A stretch of DNA of 64,000 bases from JANMEB01 sp041745295 (GTDB taxonomy: Bacteria > Planctomycetota > Planctomycetia > Pirellulales > Pirellulaceae), in the NCBI GenBank assembly GCA_041745295.1, contig JBGTJE010000097.1, forward strand, positions 124,001 to 188,000, given 5' to 3'. The notes below the pieces were generated by a model that saw nothing but the letters and a program-made list of their open reading frames with translations, did no database searches and had not been told where the DNA came from. Every line of letters starts with the position of its first letter. Position 1 is the first letter of the stretch. The position numbers were made by a program, and so were the translations under genes. This document shows, in pieces, positions 1 through 7,795 of the stretch.

Positions 1-2089
1 TGATATCACTCGATACTGGGATCGCCCTGGCCCCGGAAACATTTTGTCCGTCGATTTCAATGTGGAAAAACGCTCCTTGTACAGTGTTGGAAATGTGAAA
101 CGTAAAATCGTGATTCGCGGATTGCGGAATATCGACCGTGTACTGGAGAAAATCGTCCGTTCGAATATTAACCACATCCAAACCAATGGCCGGCGCCAAC
201 GACGGGGCGAGATCGACGTCGGTGATCCGATAAGTATTTCCCGAATTCCCCGGCGTGGAATCTTGCCAGCCGAAGCCCTTTCCCATGTCGAAATCTTCGG
301 CTTCGATCCGCTCACCAGAATGGACGCGTCCTTGATAGGGAATATTGGGGAAGAAAAACGCGTTGCTGCCGGTGGGATTTCCAGGCAGGTTTCTGCCAAA
401 CGGATCGTGAATCGCGGTCACAGGAACGCCACCGTTGGGCCGCCGAAAGAAGTGAATATCCCACAAGCGCTCATGCCAAGGCGTGAGCAGATTCGTGCTC
501 GGCCGAACGTCGCCCGGTTGACTTCCCTTGGGACTGTCTCCCGACGGAGTTGTAACCCCAAAGGTCCCGTCCGCAAAATGGAATCCGGCTTCGTGCACCA
601 GCCATAGGTCTTCGGGGAACCCGGCAAACAACGGCACGTTTTTCGGATCATACTTGCTGCCGTAACCCCAGCCGATAAGCGTGTAGTTGAAATCGCCGTC
701 CAAGTCGGTTGGATTGCGAGCGCCGAACAGCCCGGTCAAGTCCGGTTGGTACATCAGAACATCCGGCTTGCCCAGCGCCGGGGGGTCGGAGCCATTGAGA
801 TCGCGGGCAAAGACGACACCCATTCCTTGAAAGCTATCGAAACCGTGAACGGGAAAATAGCCCATCGCCGCCATCAGAGCCAATTCGGCGATGTTGTCGA
901 GAATTACGCGATTACCCAGAAACGCCAGGACTCTGGCTTCGTCCTGGATCAATGCTTGGTCGAGATCGGCCGGTGAGTCGATGTCAATATAGTCGGGCTT
1001 GCCGTCGCCGTCACTGTCCGCAAGTTTGCCGAAGTGAGGATGGACATTGATGATTCCCGGCGCATCGATTTTTATTTTGCCGCTTCCGTTGGCGTTCATC
1101 ACATGAACCTTCTGAGGACCCGCCAACAAGAGCGGCCCTCCGGTCGCTTTGAAGTAGGCGATCTTCGTCCCGTCAGGCGATAACGTCGGATCACCTCCGC
1201 CGCCGATTCCCAAAAAGCTGTCGTCGATCGTCAAGTTCGAGACATACTGCTTTGTCGCAATATCGATTACATGCGTGTTGCCGAATGGAAGTGTTCCGTC
1301 CTTTTCGGAGGACAGAATGAGTTGCTGATCGTTGAGCGACCAAACCGCGTCGTGTTCTTCCGCTTCAAGTCCCGCGATCAATTGATGATTTGTCCCATTG
1401 GCGTTCATGATGTAGACGTCTTTCTTGCCATGAAAAACGCCGAAGACGCCGCCAAACAGGATGCGAGTGTATGAAATCCGATCGCCGGCATGGCTCCAGG
1501 CAGGTTCGTTCTCGTTGTCCGTACTCGTGGTCAAGCGCTGCAATCCGGTGCCATCGGCGTTCATCACCCAAATATCGAGATTGCCTCCTCCGATTCTGTC
1601 CGAAGCAAATGCAATCTTCTTGCCGTCGGGGGAAAAGACCGGCTCGGTGTCAATGCCGGGTGATATCGTCAACCGTCGAACGTTCGAACCGTCGACGTTC
1701 ATGAGGGCGATTTCGAAGTTGTTGTTTTCGCCGGGCGACTGATACCGGCTTGTGGTAAAAACTATTTGCCTGCCGTCAGGAGAGAACGATGGATGATCGT
1801 CCGGCAGATTTAGTCCGTCCCCCGAGAACTGAAAGTTGTTGGTTTGCGTTACGGTGATCTGTTTCATGTCTGCCCCGTTCGGACGAGACACAAAAATCCC
1901 GCCGCGGCTGCCGCCGAAATCGCCTACGATCAATCCGGCGGCCCAGGTCAACAAGAAGTCATTGGCCAACAGTTCGCGCGGTTCGAGCGGCTCGATTGTC
2001 AAGTTGCAGTTGCCGACGCGATTATTTTTATCCGAGTTTTTCCAGGCATTGCGCCATCGACGAAGTAATCGAACGAATTGACGCTTCAC
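1..2089 (-). CDS. Exported TolB/PD40-repeat propeller protein with CBM6-like C-terminal domain (3' end outside window)
   Basis: An open frame runs from a GTG at 2089 to the window edge (about 696 codons, no stop). The start is supported by a GGAGG seven bases upstream. The N-terminus carries a LEPR-XLL-type signature (IEPLEPRELLA, about residues 33-43), typical of exported planctomycete proteins. Next come several PD40/TolB-like propeller blades with motifs such as FSPDGRQIVF, VYIMNANG and LSPDGTKIAY. A DSDGDGKPDYID calcium-type loop follows. The last visible part (GERIEAEDFD... FHIEIDGQNVSG) matches the family 6 carbohydrate-binding module pattern. The gene starts 46 bp after the end of the ELWxxDGT gene on the same strand, so co-transcription is possible. 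A surface or extracellular polysaccharide-binding role is inferred; no catalytic domain is visible. Confidence 0.8.
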   Translation of the reverse strand, partial: MKRQFVRLLRRWRNAWKNSDKNNRVGNCNLTIEPLEPRELLANDFLLTWAAGLIVGDFGGSRGGIFVSRPNGADMKQITVTQTNNFQFSGDGLNLPDDHPSFSPDGRQIVFTTSRYQSPGENNNFEIALMNVDGSNVRRLTISPGIDTEPVFSPDGKKIAFASDRIGGGNLDIWVMNADGTGLQRLTTSTDNENEPAWSHAGDRISYTRILFGGVFGVFHGKKDVYIMNANGTNHQLIAGLEAEEHDAVWSLNDQQLILSSEKDGTLPFGNTHVIDIATKQYVSNLTIDDSFLGIGGGGDPTLSPDGTKIAYFKATGGPLLLAGPQKVHVMNANGSGKIKIDAPGIINVHPHFGKLADSDGDGKPDYIDIDSPADLDQALIQDEARVLAFLGNRVILDNIAELALMAAMGYFPVHGFDSFQGMGVVFARDLNGSDPPALGKPDVLMYQPDLTGLFGARNPTDLDGDFNYTLIGWGYGSKYDPKNVPLFAGFPEDLWLVHEAGFHFADGTFGVTTPSGDSPKGSQPGDVRPSTNLLTPWHERLWDIHFFRRPNGGVPVTAIHDPFGRNLPGNPTGSNAFFFPNIPYQGRVHSGERIEAEDFDMGKGFGWQDSTPGNSGNTYRITDVDLAPSLAPAIGLDVVNIRTDDFLQYTVDIPQSANHDFTFHISNTVQGAFFHIEIDGQNVSGARAIPVSSDI

Positions 2090-2135
2090 GACAGGTCCTC
2101 CAAGAGAGCAATCATTCGGATTGGTTCCGCGCAGT

Positions 2136-5100
2136 TTACGGTATTTCCAGCTCGCAATACGTCAAGTCGCCAATTGTCTGCCACTTCAACGCCGGGGAGT
2201 ACGCCGGTCTTCCGACGCGATCAGTGCTGTGCAAGATTCTCTCGACCCCATACGCGCTGTGTGCTGGTCTCCCGACCCCGCACTCTTGGCGACCGTAGGT
2301 CTCCCGCTTTGTCTCGCCGATGGCGAAATCAGTCGTCGATTCGGCTCCCCCCTCCCTAGCCCTCCCCGCCGAGATTTCTGCCGAAGCGCCAACCCCGCCG
2401 ACATCCGGATTTTGAAGCGTCCAGAGTTCGTTTCCGTTTGTTCCATCATTCGCCGCGAACGCGAGGAAGCTAGTTCCTCCCTCCGTTAACAAAGTTGGGT
2501 TGGAACTGGCAGCGCCGGGAGCGATGTTCGCCACCAGCGTCGTAGCGTTCCCGAAGATCGCGCTTTTCCAAAGCTCACGGCCATTGGTTCCGTCGTCCGC
2601 GCTGAAGAACAGCGTTCCGTTGAGGTTGACGAAATGCCGTGGATCGGAACCCAGAGCTCCGGGGCGGATGTTCTTGACCAGCACCGTCCCTTCGATCCGC
2701 CCGTTGGTTCGATGTAGCTCGACTCCGTTCACTCCATCGTTGGCCGCGAACTTGAGCGTGCCGCCGGCGTTCGTCAGGAAACTAGGACTAGAACTTGCCG
2801 TGCCAGGGTTGATGTCCTTGAGCAGCTTGGTTCCGACGGCCGACCCGTTGCTCTTCCAAAGCTCGACTCCCGCAACGCCGTCATTGGCCGCGAAGTTCAG
2901 ATTCCCTTTTAGGTTGGCAAGGGACGATGGGTTCGAAGAGGAGGCGCCCGGTAAAATGTCTTTCACCAGCAGCGTATTGGCAGCGGTGCCTGTGCTCTTC
3001 CACAATTCAACGCCGCTCGTGCCATCATTGGCACCGAAGAACAGAATCCCTTTGACGTTGGCAAAATTGGCAGGGTCCGACCCTCCGGCTCCCGGGTTGA
3101 TGTCCTTGATCATAAACGTTCCGCCAGCCGTCCCGTTGCTCCGCCACAACTCGCGGCCATTCGTTCCATCGTTGGCCGTGAAATAAAGTGTTCCCCTGAT
3201 ATTGATCAAGTTTTGTGGAGTGGAGCTAGCGCCTAATGGGCCAATATTCGCCACAAGTTGCGTGCCGGCGTCGGTTCCATCGCTGACAAATAGTTCACGA
3301 CCGACAAAGGAGGAATTGCCACTGGCGGCGAAGAACAAGCGGCCGTTAACGTTGGTCAGTGATCCGGGCGAAGAACTGGTTACGAGCAAACCGATATTTG
3401 AGACCAATACCGTGCCAGCACTGCTACCGTCGGACTTAAACAACTCAATCCCGCTTGTTCCGTCATTGGACGCGAAGAAAAGAGTTCCGTTGACATTGAC
3501 GAGATTGGACGGGTCGGAGCCCAGCGCGCCCGCGCGAAGGTCTTTGACTAAGCTCGTCCCGGCGCCGGTACCATCGGTCTTCCATAGTTCTCGGCCATTG
3601 GTGGGATCATTGGCAGAAAAGAAAATGGTGCCGCTGACGTTGGTGAAGTCCTGCGGATCGGATGCTCCAGCGCCGACAACCAGATCGAATAATTCAGTTT
3701 CGCTGGGAGGAGTTGATGGCTTGACGCCCAATCCGGCTACGCCAACTCCAGCAAGGCCCGCTCCCGGGACAAATCCGCTGTTGACAAAGGGCGAAGCAAT
3801 TCGAGGCAATAACGCCGCTTGTTGCGGGACACTCGTCTCACTGCCGCCGTCGAAAGTCCATAATTCTCGACCGCTGGCCCCGTCATCCGCCCTAAAAAAC
3901 AAAGTCCCATTCACGTTGCTCAGCGTTTGAGTTGTCGCGATGTCCACAGCGCCCGTCGGGCCGGCAATAATGTCGTCGACCAGTGTGGTACCGACAACGG
4001 TGCCGTCGCTTTTCCAAAGCTCAAAGCCAAAGCTCGGCTCATTGGTCACAAAGTACACGGTTCCATTAACGTTCGTTAGGTGAAGGACGTTGGAGCTATC
4101 TGGGCCGGGATTGAAGTCCTTGAGCAAAAAAGTTCCGGCCGCCGTGCCGTCGCTTCGCCAAAGCTCAAGGCCATTTGACGCTGTGTTGGCGACGAAGAAC
4201 ATGATTCCATTGACGTTTACTTGGCGGAACAAATTGGACGCGGCAACTCCGGGATTGATGTCCTTGACGAAAACCGTCCCGGCAGCGGTTCCATCACTCC
4301 GCCAAAGCTCGGCGCCAGTCACCCCGTCGTTGGCTCGAAATAGTAACGTGCCGTTGACATTTGTTAGGGCGAATGGCGATGAATCCGAAAGTCCGGTCCG
4401 AATATTCTTGACCAACGTCGTCCCGGCCGCGGTCCCATCGCTCCGCCACAACTCGTATCCGGTTGTGCCGTCGTTGGCAGCGAAGAACAATGCTCCATTG
4501 ACGTTTTCGAAAAACTCCGGCGCCGAAGTAGCTGCGCCGGGGTTGATGTTCTTGACCAGGGTTGTGCCCCCATCCGTCCCATTGCTCGTCCAAAGTTCGC
4601 TACCGTTTGTCCCATCATTCGCCACGAAAAACAGCGATCCATTGACATTGATCAATCTATCGACTCCGTCTGGCCCCCCCGGATTGATATCCTTAACCTG
4701 AATGGTTCCCGCCGCTGTCCCGTCGCTCTTCCAAAGCTGTCTTTCACTGTTCACATCTGCTCTAAAGAACAACGTCCCGTTGACGTTGGTCAGTTGAGCT
4801 GGATCGCTGGAAAAGACCCCTGGGTTGATGTCCTTTACCAGTACGGTTCCCGCGGCCGTTCCATTGCTTTTCCAGAGCTCGTAACTTTCCGACCCGTTAT
4901 TGGCCTTAAAAAACAGCGTCCCATTGACGTTGGTCAGCCGAGTAATATCCGAGCTAGAGGATCCAGGACGAACATTTTTCACAAGAGATGTTCCCGCGAG
5001 CGTACCGTCCGACTTCCAGAGTTCCTCGCCATTAATCGCATCGGTTGCGGCGAAGAACACAGTGTTGTTCACATTGGTAAATCCGGTTGGCAGCGACGCT

Positions 5101-5282
5101 CCCGCGCCGGACACAATGTCAATCAGCGCCGGCAGGCCCGACATCATCATTCGTGGCTGAAGCGGTTCGGATTGAAGCGAGTTCCATTGATCGATGGGTG
5201 AATTTGGCGTGCTCCGTCGGCTTCGCCAACGCAGACGAAGACTAGTACGGCGATAGGCGTTACATTCATTTTGTCGATTCAT
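2136..5282 (-). CDS. ELWxxDGT-repeat exported protein, copy A (1048 aa, with aberrant C-terminal tail)
   Basis: The protein holds about 18 copies of a roughly 48-residue repeat centred on ELWKSDGT...GTxLVKDIxPG...NVNGTLFF, the planctomycete ELWxxDGT repeat family, probably beta-propeller blades. The repeats fall into two blocks of nine, separated by a Gly/Pro-rich linker (LAGVGVAGLGVKPSTPP). The start ATG has GAGG seven bases upstream. The N-terminus has a variant LEPR-XLL signature (EPLQPRMMMSG). The paralogue at 7796-10642 ends right after ELWTL. Here the equivalent stop position (2412-2414) reads CAA, and the frame continues about 90 codons through what looks like intergenic repeat DNA. 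Function is unknown; a cell-surface or adhesive role is a guess from the repeats and export-type N-terminus. Confidence 0.88.
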   Translation of the reverse strand: MNRQNECNAYRRTSLRLRWRSRRSTPNSPIDQWNSLQSEPLQPRMMMSGLPALIDIVSGAGASLPTGFTNVNNTVFFAATDAINGEELWKSDGTLAGTSLVKNVRPGSSSSDITRLTNVNGTLFFKANNGSESYELWKSNGTAAGTVLVKDINPGVFSSDPAQLTNVNGTLFFRADVNSERQLWKSDGTAAGTIQVKDINPGGPDGVDRLINVNGSLFFVANDGTNGSELWTSNGTDGGTTLVKNINPGAATSAPEFFENVNGALFFAANDGTTGYELWRSDGTAAGTTLVKNIRTGLSDSSPFALTNVNGTLLFRANDGVTGAELWRSDGTAAGTVFVKDINPGVAASNLFRQVNVNGIMFFVANTASNGLELWRSDGTAAGTFLLKDFNPGPDSSNVLHLTNVNGTVYFVTNEPSFGFELWKSDGTVVGTTLVDDIIAGPTGAVDIATTQTLSNVNGTLFFRADDGASGRELWTFDGGSETSVPQQAALLPRIASPFVNSGFVPGAGLAGVGVAGLGVKPSTPPSETELFDLVVGAGASDPQDFTNVSGTIFFSANDPTNGRELWKTDGTGAGTSLVKDLRAGALGSDPSNLVNVNGTLFFASNDGTSGIELFKSDGSSAGTVLVSNIGLLVTSSSPGSLTNVNGRLFFAASGNSSFVGRELFVSDGTDAGTQLVANIGPLGASSTPQNLINIRGTLYFTANDGTNGRELWRSNGTAGGTFMIKDINPGAGGSDPANFANVKGILFFGANDGTSGVELWKSTGTAANTLLVKDILPGASSSNPSSLANLKGNLNFAANDGVAGVELWKSNGSAVGTKLLKDINPGTASSSPSFLTNAGGTLKFAANDGVNGVELHRTNGRIEGTVLVKNIRPGALGSDPRHFVNLNGTLFFSADDGTNGRELWKSAIFGNATTLVANIAPGAASSNPTLLTEGGTSFLAFAANDGTNGNELWTLQNPDVGGVGASAEISAGRAREGGAESTTDFAIGETKRETYGRQECGVGRPAHSAYGVERILHSTDRVGRPAYSPALKWQTIGDLTYCELEIP

Positions 5283-5821
5283 GAATTAACCTCGGGATTC
5301 GCGGTGCGGGGGCGCTTTGAGTGGCACAAATTGGATCTGCGCATAAATTCACCCTCGACGGACGTGTTCTGTCGCGTCCATAGGCAATGCGCTGTTTCGC
5401 TCAAGCGCGCTCCAACAATTCTGAGAAAATCTGCAAAAATACATGCTTTCGTGGGAATTGCGGGGCGCCGGAGGTCTCGCGAGCCGAGCGAGACCTGTTC
5501 GAACTGAACCCGCCGAGCTCCCAATGCCAGAAAACGAATGCGAAGGACCATGGAGCGATGTTATTTGAAACAGAATGAGTAATTGAAGCGATTAGGACGG
5601 CGCGAGGTTGTGTCTTTTAATTGGATCCAATCGAGTAGGAGTATGAGCACCGCTGCGCTGAGTACGAGAAAACGGAGTGAAATTGATCTATTGGCATAGG
5701 TTGACGAATCAAAAAGGCCTAGTAAGAAACACAACCTGGGTCTCGCTCGGCCGCAAAACCTACTCCAGCGGCTTTCACCCTGGCGTACAATCATGGTTTT
5801 TCTGTTCGGCGTGGAGGTTGT
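5283..5821. other. Intergenic region between divergent genes
   Basis: This 539-bp gap separates copy A (leftward) from the NagB-like gene (rightward), so promoters for both should lie here, but I cannot place them with confidence. Bases 5632-5668 hold a degenerate copy of the GAGTACGAG...CGCTGAGTACGAG repeat, also seen as an inverted pair at 24439-24566. Short open frames on both strands show no recognisable protein. Confidence 0.5.
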
Positions 5822-6748
5822 ATGAGGCCATTGAGCTTGGTGGCGCCGGATTGGTGGGACTATACGACGCTGGATCGCAGAATATTGGACGACGCTGCGC
5901 GATTGACGGCGAACGACCTGCTCGGCTTGTCGCGCCCCGGCTTTCGCGTCGTCATTTACGACACGCTGGAGGATTTTTATTTGGCGGAGGCACTCGAGTA
6001 CATCGAAGCGTGGCGATCTGCGACGTCGGATCAACCCGCCGGGATTTGCGGTCCAATTGGCCCGACTGAACAACTGCCGCTCGTCGCACGATTGGTGAAC
6101 GCGTTGGAGTTGGATTTGCGGCACGCCCATTTCTGGGGAATGGATGAATGGGTGGTCGATGGACAAGAGGTGTCGGAAAAATTTCCGCTGAGCTTTGCCC
6201 GCACGGACCGCGAACTCTTATTCGATCGAATCCGCCCCGAGTTGCGCATGCCCGACGCGAATATTCACTTTCCCAAAGCCGATCCGGGCACGTTTATCGC
6301 GTCTTGGAACTCGGCTCGTTGCGTTGTGATGCAAGGCGGCCAAGGCGAAGTCAAACACTGGGCGTTTAACGATCCGCCGCGCCGAATGATGCCTTTTGAC
6401 AAATCGCCGCCAACTCCCGCGGAGTACCGCAAACTCGCGACACGCGTCGTTGAATTGCATCCGATGACGCTGATTCAGAACGCTCGAACGTCGGGAGGCG
6501 GGGTTGTCTCCCAGGTTCCGACGCATGCCGTTTCCGTCGGGCCCATGGAGACGTGGCAGGCGGAGAAAGTCTCGATCTGGCACGCGGGGCAGCACGATAA
6601 CCCGTTTGGTCAACGCCTGACCGCGTGGATGATTAGCCAACGCATCGCCGATTCGGCAGTTCCGATGTCCCTATTGGCCGATCATCCCAACGTGCAATTC
6701 AACTATTTCCGCGGCGGAATTGGTACGTGTCAGGTTGAGATGCATTGA
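5822..6748 (+). CDS. NagB-like glucosamine-6-phosphate isomerase/deaminase family protein
   Basis: 308 aa, glucosamine-6-phosphate deaminase/6-phosphogluconolactonase superfamily. Seen: a phosphate-loop-like CGPIGPTEQLP (76-85), FWGMDEW (104-110, the position of the family's catalytic DEY motif) and GGQGEVKHWAFNDP (172-185). The last aligns with GGxGxDGHIAFNEP of true deaminases. In that alignment His143 is kept (H179), but Asp141 is Val177 and Glu148 is Asp184. The protein is also longer than the usual 260-270 aa. A strong GGAGG precedes the ATG. The PIG-L deacetylase gene follows on the same strand, which suggests amino-sugar processing (deacetylate, then isomerise/deaminate). The altered triad means deamination itself should not be assumed. 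Confidence 0.75.
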   Translation: MRPLSLVAPDWWDYTTLDRRILDDAARLTANDLLGLSRPGFRVVIYDTLEDFYLAEALEYIEAWRSATSDQPAGICGPIGPTEQLPLVARLVNALELDLRHAHFWGMDEWVVDGQEVSEKFPLSFARTDRELLFDRIRPELRMPDANIHFPKADPGTFIASWNSARCVVMQGGQGEVKHWAFNDPPRRMMPFDKSPPTPAEYRKLATRVVELHPMTLIQNARTSGGGVVSQVPTHAVSVGPMETWQAEKVSIWHAGQHDNPFGQRLTAWMISQRIADSAVPMSLLADHPNVQFNYFRGGIGTCQVEMH

Positions 6749-6752
6749 CGAA

Positions 6753-6804
6753 GCGAGGCGGAGCCTCGAAGACAGTGCATTCCCACGCGGAGCATGGGAA
6801 CGAG
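6753..6804. repeat. Dispersed repeat (GCGAGGCGGAGCCTCG / TTCCCA...GGGAACG type)
   Basis: This lies between the NagB-like and PIG-L genes. It is the reverse complement of the element repeated at 20739 and 20931, which contains GTTCCCAGGCTCTGCCTGGGAAC and CGAGGCTCCGCCTCG. Two short hairpins are visible. It probably lies inside the transcript of the gene pair. Confidence 0.7.
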
Positions 6805-6856
6805 AAATGAGTGAAGATCAGCGAAGATTAGTGTTCCCAATCGGAAAGGCTCAACC

Positions 6857-7624
6857 ATGCCCCGCGTTTTGGCCATCGCGGCTCATCCCGACGATATTGA
6901 ATTCTTGATGGCCGGAACTCTGTTCCTGTTGCAACAGGACGGATATGAAATCCATTACCTGAATTTGGCCGACGGTTGCTGTGGATCGGCCGAACACGAC
7001 GCTACGACGATCGCCGCGATTCGCTTGTCTGAAGCCACGACGGCCGCTGCGTATGCCGGGGCCGTATTTCATCCCCCGATCTGCCACGATTTCGAGATTT
7101 ATTACGAGCGGTCGTTGCTGGCTCGGGTAGCGTCGATCGTGCGGCAAGTCGCTCCCGAAATTTTGCTGACGCATTCGCCGCAGGATTATATGGAGGACCA
7201 TACCAACACCTGTCGTCTGGCGGTCTCGGCGGCATTTGCCCGCGGGATGCCGAACTATATCGTCGACCCGCCGCATCCGCACGTGCTCGATCCGATCGCA
7301 GTCTACCACGCCCAGCCCTATTTTCATCGCGATCAATTGGGTCAATTGATCACCCCCGAATTCTTTGTCAACGTCGTTGACGTGCTGGAGCGCAAGGTCC
7401 AGATGCTTTCAAAACACGCCAGTCAAAAGCGCTGGCTGGATCAGAGCCAAGGCCACGACTCCTATCTCGATACGATGCGACAACTCGACGCCGAATGCGG
7501 CCGAATGTCGGGACTATTTTCCTATGCCGAGGGCTGGCGGCGGCACTTGCATTTGGGTTTCTGCGACGAGGAGTTCGATCCGTTGCGCCAAAGTTTGCAC
7601 GAAAAAATATTGCTCGCCGGATGA
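6857..7624 (+). CDS. PIG-L/LmbE family N-deacetylase
   Basis: 255 aa. The N-terminal AHPDD motif (9-13) supplies the zinc ligands and general base of the PIG-L/LmbE fold. The third ligand is the His in YMEDHTNT (H115), preceded by THSPQD. The family hydrolyses N-acetyl groups on amino sugars (GlcNAc-PI, mycothiol precursors, chitobiose) and related substrates. There is no signal peptide, so the protein is probably cytoplasmic. The ATG follows an AAGG-type site. The gene lies 108 bp after the NagB-like gene on the same strand, and the two may act on the same amino sugar. The substrate cannot be read from the sequence. Confidence 0.88.
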   Translation: MPRVLAIAAHPDDIEFLMAGTLFLLQQDGYEIHYLNLADGCCGSAEHDATTIAAIRLSEATTAAAYAGAVFHPPICHDFEIYYERSLLARVASIVRQVAPEILLTHSPQDYMEDHTNTCRLAVSAAFARGMPNYIVDPPHPHVLDPIAVYHAQPYFHRDQLGQLITPEFFVNVVDVLERKVQMLSKHASQKRWLDQSQGHDSYLDTMRQLDAECGRMSGLFSYAEGWRRHLHLGFCDEEFDPLRQSLHEKILLAG

Positions 7625-7795
7625 GGGCAGAGTAATTCCGCCGGTAATCGCAAAGAACGCAAAGATCGCAAAGCAAAGTCCAAGCGACGGTGTTATTATG
7701 AGTCGTTATCTGGTGGGTTGATCCGGCCCGTGAAGAATGACTGCGTCGGCGAGACGTTTTTAAGTCGTCACATGAGTTTCCTCTGGAGTCAATTA

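Noticed and set aside
2500..4701. Long plus-strand open frames opposite ELWxxDGT copy A (and 8401-10650 minus opposite copy B)
   Set aside because: They are low-complexity shadows created by the repetitive codons of the real genes (PSL, VPLT, LPSS patterns) and have no recognisable domain.
5279..5551. 90-codon minus-strand frame upstream of copy A
   Set aside because: Composition looks random, and it occupies the region where the divergent promoters should be.
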